Positions 1-5,943 of a stretch of DNA of 5,943 nt are shown here, piece after piece. Within the stretch, counting starts at the first letter, position 1; each line of letters starts with the position of its first letter. The position numbers were made by a program, and so were the translations under genes. Origin of the DNA: an uncultured Methylophilaceae bacterium (GTDB taxonomy: Bacteria > Pseudomonadota > Gammaproteobacteria > Burkholderiales > Methylophilaceae); assembly GCA_938084195.1 (NCBI GenBank), contig CALKDJ010000180.1, forward strand, positions 1 to 5,943, written 5' to 3'. The notes beneath the pieces were generated by a model, which worked only from the letters and a program-made list of their open reading frames with translations, was not told the DNA's origin and made no database searches.

Positions 1-1215
1 TCTTTCAGTTCCAAATAAGTGCTTAATGATTTGAATTTCTTCTTTAGGCCAGTCTTGCCCCTCATCAATAAATACATAATCGTATGCATAAGTGTTTGGG
101 GAATTTTTAAAGACCTCATCTATCTCATCATTTGAAAATAGATTGTTAGTTAATGCATTCTGCATTTCATTAATCAAGTCGCCATAAACCTTAAGGAAAT
201 CCTCATCTTCAGGAATCAAACTAAAACTTTTTAAAATTGAATAAAAAAAGCTCATACATGATTGCGTATTGACTCCTCCGTCATCGACATTACTAGGAAG
301 TCCTAAATACATTGAAATTCGACTAATATCTGAAACAAGTGCTTTGTTATAGGTTAAAAATAAAGTCCGACTTCCTTTTTTTTCGAATAACTCATTAGCT
401 AACTGTAGAAGAGCAATTGTTTTTCCAGTGCCTGCTGAGCCACGGAATATCATCATTCTTTTTCCAACTTCATCCATCCAAGCTTCGTTAAATCCCTCTT
501 TACGTGATATTGCATCTACTTTTTTTCTATCAAGGGATGTGGGTGTATTGGTTTTAAATAGGCTTGAATTGATATATTTATCTTTGAAGTTATTTGCACT
601 GCAGCTAATTATTGTTTTTTTATCATTTCTTTTAAATGGCTTTGAATGCTCACTAATAACTGTAAAAAAATCACGTGATTTTATACTAGGAGTAATTATA
701 TTATGAGGTCGTCTAGGTAAGTCACTCTCCTCAAGTGAGCTTAAATAAATCAAGTTAGTTACCCAGGGTGCTTTTCCAAATTCATCATTAAAAAATTCTC
801 TTAACGTATGTGCCTGCTTCATATTTTGCTCAGAAGCATCATGCCAGCTTTGAATATTTCTTCTGTAACTCACTTGAACTGAGTTACCCTCAAATTTGAT
901 AAATTTTGCATCATGATCTTTCACTTCAATACATAGAACTAAACTATCTATAAAGATTTCTCTTTTTTCTATTTCATCATTAGGTCTAGTTTTAATTTCT
1001 CGAACTGGGTTAAATTGTTGAGGAGATTTAAATTGGCAAATTAAAATACAATCGATATCTTTTATTTCGTAGCCATGAAATTTTGCACCAGAAAAAACTT
1101 TTATATTAAGCTCCTCACTTTCTTCTAAATTGGGAAAGGTTTTTTTAAAAAGCTCTATAATTGTCTTAGTTGCTTTCCCCTCCGAAGAATTAATAGCTCC
1201 ATGAAATACTATCAA
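1..1215 (-). CDS. NERD-like nuclease fused to UvrD-like SF1 helicase (3'-truncated by window edge)
   Basis: The first 405 residues are present. The N-terminal part (about 1-125) looks like a NERD-type PD-(D/E)xK nuclease: an opening with HGAINSSEGK, D55 in IKDIDCILI, then E97 and K99 in LCIEVKDHDAKF. A linker of about 120 residues follows. The SF1 helicase then begins: Walker A GSAGTGKT (259-266), motif Ia FLTYNKAL (286-293), a Ib-like TQSCMSFF (317-324), and motif II YVFIDEGQD (380-388). The left edge cuts the protein just after motif II, so motifs III-VI are unseen. A TAA at 1224-1222 closes the frame upstream. TTG at 1215 is the only usual start codon before the conserved opening, and AGGT lies 8 bases before it. 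It overlaps the upstream helicase gene by four bases. Role (inferred): DNA cleavage coupled to unwinding or translocation, in the same system as the DUF1998 helicase. A stand-alone repair helicase is the alternative. The short NERD-like region could diverge from the formal Pfam model. Confidence 0.88.
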   Translation of the reverse strand, partial: MIVFHGAINSSEGKATKTIIELFKKTFPNLEESEELNIKVFSGAKFHGYEIKDIDCILICQFKSPQQFNPVREIKTRPNDEIEKREIFIDSLVLCIEVKDHDAKFIKFEGNSVQVSYRRNIQSWHDASEQNMKQAHTLREFFNDEFGKAPWVTNLIYLSSLEESDLPRRPHNIITPSIKSRDFFTVISEHSKPFKRNDKKTIISCSANNFKDKYINSSLFKTNTPTSLDRKKVDAISRKEGFNEAWMDEVGKRMMIFRGSAGTGKTIALLQLANELFEKKGSRTLFLTYNKALVSDISRISMYLGLPSNVDDGGVNTQSCMSFFYSILKSFSLIPEDEDFLKVYGDLINEMQNALTNNLFSNDEIDEVFKNSPNTYAYDYVFIDEGQDWPKEEIQIIKHLFGTER

Positions 1216-1227
1216 GATGGCTTACCT
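1209..1227 (-). promoter_or_regulatory. Overlapping stop/start junction with weak ribosome binding site
   Basis: On the minus strand this reads AGGTAAGCCATCTTGATAG. AGGT (1227-1224) is a weak Shine-Dalgarno sequence 8 bases before the TTG start (1215-1213) of the nuclease-helicase. The TTG shares two bases with the TGA stop (1214-1212) of the upstream DUF1998 helicase, and an in-frame TAG follows it directly. The TTGA overlap is the TTG version of the common ATGA arrangement and suggests translational coupling: ribosomes finishing the first protein re-initiate on the second. The coupling is inferred; the overlap is seen directly. Confidence 0.7.
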
Positions 1228-4200
1228 AAAAGTTGGTGAAATAACTCTACCGGCGCTTTCTCAAATGTCATAATGTCTAAAAATGATTTCTCTGGGAGGA
1301 TATCTTCCATACCACTAATGGCTGACAAATCTGTAAAAGCTTGTCTTAATACATCTGGCCAATATATTTCTCTTGATGTGTTCCATAAAGGATGAGTTAA
1401 AATAACTCCTAATTTTCTTTTGTTATTCACGACAGCATAAACATTTCCAAGTTTTTTTATTTCAAAGCTAAGTCCTGAATAAGCATTAACAAAACCATCA
1501 AGCTTTTTCTCAATTCCATCAAACCATCTATCCTCGTCATACCTTAAACCAGAAGCAATCTCTGACATATCAAGCGCTAATTTCCAATTTAGTAAGCCAT
1601 GTACTTTTCTATTATCATAATTTCTAAGACATTTTTGACAGGACGAATCACAGTTATTATGTTTACTGCTCTCCCACTCCGGCTTGATATCTTTAATTAT
1701 TGTGTCTAAAATTTTTAAAGTAACTTCTTCCTCAGATAATTTATCAGCGTAACCTGCTCCATTATCTAATTTATCCGATAAAAATATTTGCTCAACTAAA
1801 TTTCCATTTTTTTTCTTTCTTTGATAGCCAACTTGAATTTCACTTGCTTCAATATCTAAAATCTCTAAAGCTACTTTTACATAAAGTTCTGCAAATGATC
1901 TTAGGGCATTTTTTGCAGCATGTGGCACCTCTCTTAAATCCAGTACATTAGTTTTTTTATTAAATTGATCTGATTCGAACTCAATTACACAAACATCGGT
2001 AACTTTCATTGCTCCAATGGCTACATTCTTCGGCTCTATATCAGTATAAGTCGATGGCTTAGGTTCAATATATTTTTTCTCAACAACTTCTGGTGGAAAA
2101 AAAGATTCGTCATAAACTACATTATTTTTATAAAGTGGAAAAAGCTTTTCAGAATTATCATTCAAAATCAAAATATTTTTTTGTGAATACGGTGTCACCC
2201 TTAAGGAAAGAATTTTTTTGGTTAACTCATTACTTTCTTCAATTGGCTCAAGAATAGGTTCATACATCTGAAAATTTCTTTCGACAGATGAATCATAATC
2301 TCTCGCCCTATAAGAGGTTCTAAAACCAAGTGGTTCAAGCATCTCTATATTTTCAGTTTTTTCATCACAAAGTGGGCAATCTGGATTTTCTTGATCGACT
2401 TCATCATCAAGGAGTTGCAAATAATTACATGCCGTACATCTATTTACATGTCTGCTATTACTAAATGGATATTTTTCTTCAATTAAGCTATTTTTTTCAT
2501 CATAAAATATAAAACCTTGGCATATATGTACTTGCTTATCTTTAATAATTTGTGAGCCAGGCGCATAAGCTGTTATTGCTTGTTCTAAATTTCGGTCGCT
2601 TACTATACACCTCTCTTTACTTTGACTATCTTTCGGAACATCAAAATATAATGACCTAACTCTACTTGGAAAACCGTACATTGGTAACAAACCTGCTTGT
2701 GCCATTCTTGCGCTTAATTCAGGCTCTTTATGAATAGATTCCTTTTTACAAAGTTCACAAATATCATAAACTAATTCATTTTTTATATATTCACGAAGCT
2801 TGCTAATTTGGTTGTCTTTTAATTGACTAAAGTGAGTAAAATACCTAATTGTCTCATCAATATCATCTTGGGTATTTATGATCCAACTCTGAATTCGTTC
2901 ACTATATTCTTGAACAAATTCATTTGAATATCCAAAAGCACCATGATTGCTGTTTGCTTTTCTTTCAGGCCTGTCCTCTAATGACAGGAATGCTTTTCTT
3001 AGAATTTCCGCAATTATGCATCTCTTAAAAATCAAATCCTGCCTTAAATCTAAAAAGGGAGCTGTTGGTTTACCCCCTGCAATTTTTTTAGGAAATCTAT
3101 AAAACCATTCATCATGACTGCTATTTTTACAGTAAGTAAATGCGTAGGAAAATTTTTGATCTCCCCTTCCAGCCCGACCAACTCTCTGCTGATAATTAAA
3201 TCTCTGTGGTGGAACATTTGCACAGATTACAGATTGTAGAGATCCAATATCAATACCAACTTCCATAGTTGTTGTGACGCTAAGTAACTCAAGTTCATCA
3301 ATTATTTGTACTTCATCATCTAAAAAAATTCCCTTAAAAAAACGCTGTCTTTTTCTTTGCTCAGATGGAGGTTTTGTTTGACCTGTAAGCTCTTCAACCT
3401 TAATTTTTTTTGGCTCTTTTTTTGATAGCCACGAGTAATAATCTTTATAATCAGTATTGAGGTCGTTTTTATCAATTTTTTCAATTTCAGATGAAAGACA
3501 TTGAGGATTTGAACATACTCCTACTGATGGATGTAAGTGATCAGTGCGACATTTTTTGCATCTAAATATTGATATGCCATCGTATTTAATAAAATTAACT
3601 CTAAAATCACCTGTAATATTTAAATGAAAAATATTTGACTCAGTAATTTTTTGATCCTTAAAATAAGCCTCTATAGATTTGATAATCCCTACTGTTTCTT
3701 CTGAATCTATTTTTAATTTTAATTTTATTTCGCAAACTCTTGCTATATAGGCGCGCACTTTCGCGTGAATATTAATAGCAGGGTCACCATATCTTGATGC
3801 TCCCCCTATAAATTGCTTAAATCTTCCCAAAATCCTGATACATGTTGAAATTAATTGGTATATTTCATCTTCATTAAAATCATGTAACTGTTCTTTTAAT
3901 AAGCTTATATCCTTTGGTTTTATAAATGCGATATGGAGTGACTCAAGATCTCTTGCTGCTGTAGCAAAATAATTTTTTGCTAATGATATCGATAGTTCCG
4001 ACATATACTTATCACGAACACTGCCTTGGATCTTATCAATATCCGCCTCCCAATGATCAGATTTAAAATATTTATACCAAGGATCATTTTGTGCATTAAG
4101 ACTAGTTTTATTTCCAGCTGGGTTTAAACCAATCATAACAAGTTCTTCTACAATTTTTTCCTTTAACTCCTCCCAGCTTAATGCGTTAGAAGAATTTTTA

Positions 4201-5943
4201 GCCATTGCTATCATTTCATGTTGCTCAGGGCTAAGAGCATTGGGTGCTTGAAGCTCAATTGATAATGCTACAAAAAGATCTGGATTATTTTTTTTCCATT
4301 GATCTAAGATTTTTAACTCATCATTTGATAATTCAGATCCTCTAACAGCTCTTCTTGCTATATCAATTCTATTCTTTTCGTTTTCTCCTCCAAGAATCTT
4401 GAAGGTAATCTGCCTCAGAGTGTCCTGAAAATGGTTTGTCTCAATTGAAGCAGCAATTTCAGCTGCTGAGTCTCTGCTGTCATTAAAAATAATTGATTTT
4501 GATAATTTTTTACCACTTGATAAAAGCTCACAAACTTGATTTGACAATATATTTGTAGCCATCCCTTGTCCCATAGTATGGGCTCGTATTGGCGAATTGA
4601 CTTTACCGGTTTTCAACAATCCTCTATTAACAGAATCGCTTAAACAATGCGGACACTTTTCTGGTAAAGATGGAATTTTGTCATAATCTGCTTCTTGAGC
4701 CTTTTTGATAGTCATCATAATGGCATTTGTTGACTCAGCTGGATCGCCATTGAGCCGCCCATCATGTGAGTTATAAAAAACTTCTTTAAACTCTAATTCA
4801 CATGAAAAATCCTTACCTGTATGAGAATGAATTTTTTTATCTAACTTTGTTGGCTTATTGTTTGATAACCAAAGATATTCACTATACTTGCGTTGATTAA
4901 CGAAATTAGTAAGAGGAATTTTATTATCGCCAAGCGAAGAGCTTAATTGCCAATTATTTGCATCCATTTGGTCATATTTAGCAACAATTGCGCCAAAAGA
5001 CGTCTCACCACATTGGGAACAATAAAGTAATTCTAAGACTTGATGTCCGCAATCACACTTAATCTTTGGTATTTCATATATTTTGCCAATATTTCTATCT
5101 GGATGTCGAAATTCATCATCTACTTGGTCGCAATTTTTATTTGAACAAGCCCATAAACCATTTACTGTCTTAAAAAAGTTGTGAAATCTGAATCGAATTT
5201 CTTCTTCTACTTTTTCTGACTTATCTAGTTCGAGTGATTTAAGAATTAGAGAATAGAGTTCTTTATCTTTTGATTTCTTTGTAATGTTTTCTAAGACAAC
5301 TTCAACATCCTCAGGTTTGTATTCATCTCCATCATGTTCTTCAAAATAATATCCTACCTTTTGAGTGATTTCATTCTTCCTTGCCCAATTTATAAAATCA
5401 TCATCATTTTTAGCATGTAAAAGTTCACTAATATCGGTCTCAGATAGCGGCGTTGTAAGTTTTGGTTTAATAATCTCACCAGGAATAATTTTAAAATTAT
5501 CTTTTGGTGCGCTAAAAAATTCTTCCAAAAATTGCTTACCTTTTTTGCCATCAATTGAAGCAGAAGTTGCAATAAACGAAAACTGCTTGGGATAATCTTC
5601 AAAACCTAATCGATTTAAAAGGTTTCGTATTGTCAGAGAAATCTCAGTACCTGCAGTTCCTCTGTAGAGATGAATCTCATCAATTACTAGGGTAAATATA
5701 TTATCTTTACTTTCTGATAGCCATTCCCTTGTTGATCTAAAAATATTTTGTTCTTCTTCACGCATTAACATTAAATTAAGCATTGAAAAGTTACTAATTA
5801 AAATATCAGGAGGTGCTTCCATCATGTCCCAACGGGTATACATTTCTCCTTTTCTAGGATCTTGCAATTGCTTAATTGATTCATCTTTCTGCTTATCACT
5901 CAATTCATTATCGTTTTCAATTTTTTTTAGATCTTCCACTAAT
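1212..5943 (-). CDS. Giant SF2 DEAD/DEAH-box helicase with C-terminal DUF1998 domain (5'-truncated by window edge)
   Basis: This is a probable ATP-driven DNA translocase or helicase acting in the cytoplasm, most likely in phage defence. Residues are counted from the GTG at 5939. Seen: motif Ib-like PPDILISNFSML (43-54), motif II VIDEIH followed by LYRGTAGTE (85-99), motif III TSAS (125-128), motif IV IIFNDSRD (483-490), motif V TTTMEVGIDIGS (889-900), and motif VI QQRVGRAGR (917-925) with arginine fingers. Cysteine pairs at 265/270, 295/297, 307/310, 429/432, 794/797, 809/814, 1061/1064, 1168/1171 and 1188/1191 suggest zinc ribbons. DUF1998 covers about 1310-1450, with DNGAGY (1392-1397) and CDSSCQKCLRNYDN (1430-1443). 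Walker A is absent and the frame stays open upstream (TTA codon, then the edge), so the GTG is an internal valine and the N-terminus is missing. Family knowledge: Druantia DruE has this giant DUF1998 form, while DISARM splits it into DrmA and DrmB. The helicase class is certain; the exact defence family is inferred. TGA then TAG ends the frame. Confidence 0.93.
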   Translation of the reverse strand, partial: LVEDLKKIENDNELSDKQKDESIKQLQDPRKGEMYTRWDMMEAPPDILISNFSMLNLMLMREEEQNIFRSTREWLSESKDNIFTLVIDEIHLYRGTAGTEISLTIRNLLNRLGFEDYPKQFSFIATSASIDGKKGKQFLEEFFSAPKDNFKIIPGEIIKPKLTTPLSETDISELLHAKNDDDFINWARKNEITQKVGYYFEEHDGDEYKPEDVEVVLENITKKSKDKELYSLILKSLELDKSEKVEEEIRFRFHNFFKTVNGLWACSNKNCDQVDDEFRHPDRNIGKIYEIPKIKCDCGHQVLELLYCSQCGETSFGAIVAKYDQMDANNWQLSSSLGDNKIPLTNFVNQRKYSEYLWLSNNKPTKLDKKIHSHTGKDFSCELEFKEVFYNSHDGRLNGDPAESTNAIMMTIKKAQEADYDKIPSLPEKCPHCLSDSVNRGLLKTGKVNSPIRAHTMGQGMATNILSNQVCELLSSGKKLSKSIIFNDSRDSAAEIAASIETNHFQDTLRQITFKILGGENEKNRIDIARRAVRGSELSNDELKILDQWKKNNPDLFVALSIELQAPNALSPEQHEMIAMAKNSSNALSWEELKEKIVEELVMIGLNPAGNKTSLNAQNDPWYKYFKSDHWEADIDKIQGSVRDKYMSELSISLAKNYFATAARDLESLHIAFIKPKDISLLKEQLHDFNEDEIYQLISTCIRILGRFKQFIGGASRYGDPAINIHAKVRAYIARVCEIKLKLKIDSEETVGIIKSIEAYFKDQKITESNIFHLNITGDFRVNFIKYDGISIFRCKKCRTDHLHPSVGVCSNPQCLSSEIEKIDKNDLNTDYKDYYSWLSKKEPKKIKVEELTGQTKPPSEQRKRQRFFKGIFLDDEVQIIDELELLSVTTTMEVGIDIGSLQSVICANVPPQRFNYQQRVGRAGRGDQKFSYAFTYCKNSSHDEWFYRFPKKIAGGKPTAPFLDLRQDLIFKRCIIAEILRKAFLSLEDRPERKANSNHGAFGYSNEFVQEYSERIQSWIINTQDDIDETIRYFTHFSQLKDNQISKLREYIKNELVYDICELCKKESIHKEPELSARMAQAGLLPMYGFPSRVRSLYFDVPKDSQSKERCIVSDRNLEQAITAYAPGSQIIKDKQVHICQGFIFYDEKNSLIEEKYPFSNSRHVNRCTACNYLQLLDDEVDQENPDCPLCDEKTENIEMLEPLGFRTSYRARDYDSSVERNFQMYEPILEPIEESNELTKKILSLRVTPYSQKNILILNDNSEKLFPLYKNNVVYDESFFPPEVVEKKYIEPKPSTYTDIEPKNVAIGAMKVTDVCVIEFESDQFNKKTNVLDLREVPHAAKNALRSFAELYVKVALEILDIEASEIQVGYQRKKKNGNLVEQIFLSDKLDNGAGYADKLSEEEVTLKILDTIIKDIKPEWESSKHNNCDSSCQKCLRNYDNRKVHGLLNWKLALDMSEIASGLRYDEDRWFDGIEKKLDGFVNAYSGLSFEIKKLGNVYAVVNNKRKLGVILTHPLWNTSREIYWPDVLRQAFTDLSAISGMEDILPEKSFLDIMTFEKAPVELFHQLLGKPS

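Noticed and set aside
428..706. Plus-strand open frame of 92 codons
   Set aside because: It lies wholly antisense to the NERD-helicase, whose Walker A and linker are clear on the minus strand. The product has no recognisable domain; the hydrophobic stretches are the complement of lysine- and asparagine-rich codons.
1195..1230. Possible start of the second gene at the ATG near 1203
   Set aside because: The frame from that ATG (1203-1201) meets a stop after about 15 codons. Only the TTG frame gives the nuclease-helicase.
3160..3280. Assignment of the large protein as plain MrfA/YprA repair helicase
   Set aside because: Motifs V and VI agree with the broad family, but the protein is at least twice the usual MrfA length, has large inserts and several zinc ribbons, and is coupled to a nuclease-helicase.
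3720..3780. Possible promoter-like AT-rich stretches within the helicase gene
   Set aside because: Such -10-like hexamers are everywhere in DNA this AT-rich, and the region encodes continuous protein with no gene boundary nearby.
5365..5595. Plus-strand open frame of 76 codons
   Set aside because: Antisense to the confident helicase coding region between motifs III and IV, with no family features.
5390..5602. Minus-strand open frame of 70 codons in another frame
   Set aside because: A shifted-frame shadow of the helicase gene, leucine-rich from AT-rich codons. The main frame carries the conserved TSAS motif here.

Overview
The window is AT-rich (by eye about one third G+C, with many AAA lysine codons and A/T homopolymers) and bacterial in style: no visible intergenic DNA, overlapping genes and non-ATG starts. 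The lineage cannot be named from this sequence. Everything interpretable is on the minus strand, and both genes run off the window, so read it from right to left.

From the right edge to 1212 is the 3' part, 1576 or more codons, of a giant superfamily 2 DNA helicase. It has a DEIH motif II, a TSAS motif III, an unmistakable motif V/VI block, several cysteine pairs that look like zinc ribbons, and a C-terminal DUF1998 module. Its N-terminus with Walker A lies beyond the window. It belongs to the large YprA/MrfA-related helicases that include Druantia DruE and resemble a fusion of DISARM DrmA and DrmB.

From 1215 to the left edge is the first 405 codons of a second protein: an N-terminal NERD-like nuclease domain (D...ExK) followed by a UvrD-like superfamily 1 helicase with Walker A and a DEGQD motif II. 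The window ends just after motif II. This gene starts with TTG inside the stop codon of the helicase gene (TTGA overlap), so the two are almost certainly co-transcribed and probably translationally coupled.

The best overall reading is part of an operon encoding two DNA motors, one carrying a nuclease. This composition suits an anti-phage or anti-plasmid defence system, with DNA repair as the alternative. The pair does not match any canonical DISARM or Druantia layout I know, so it may be an undescribed or little-described defence module. No methylase, RNA gene, mobile element, CRISPR array, promoter or terminator is visible inside the window.
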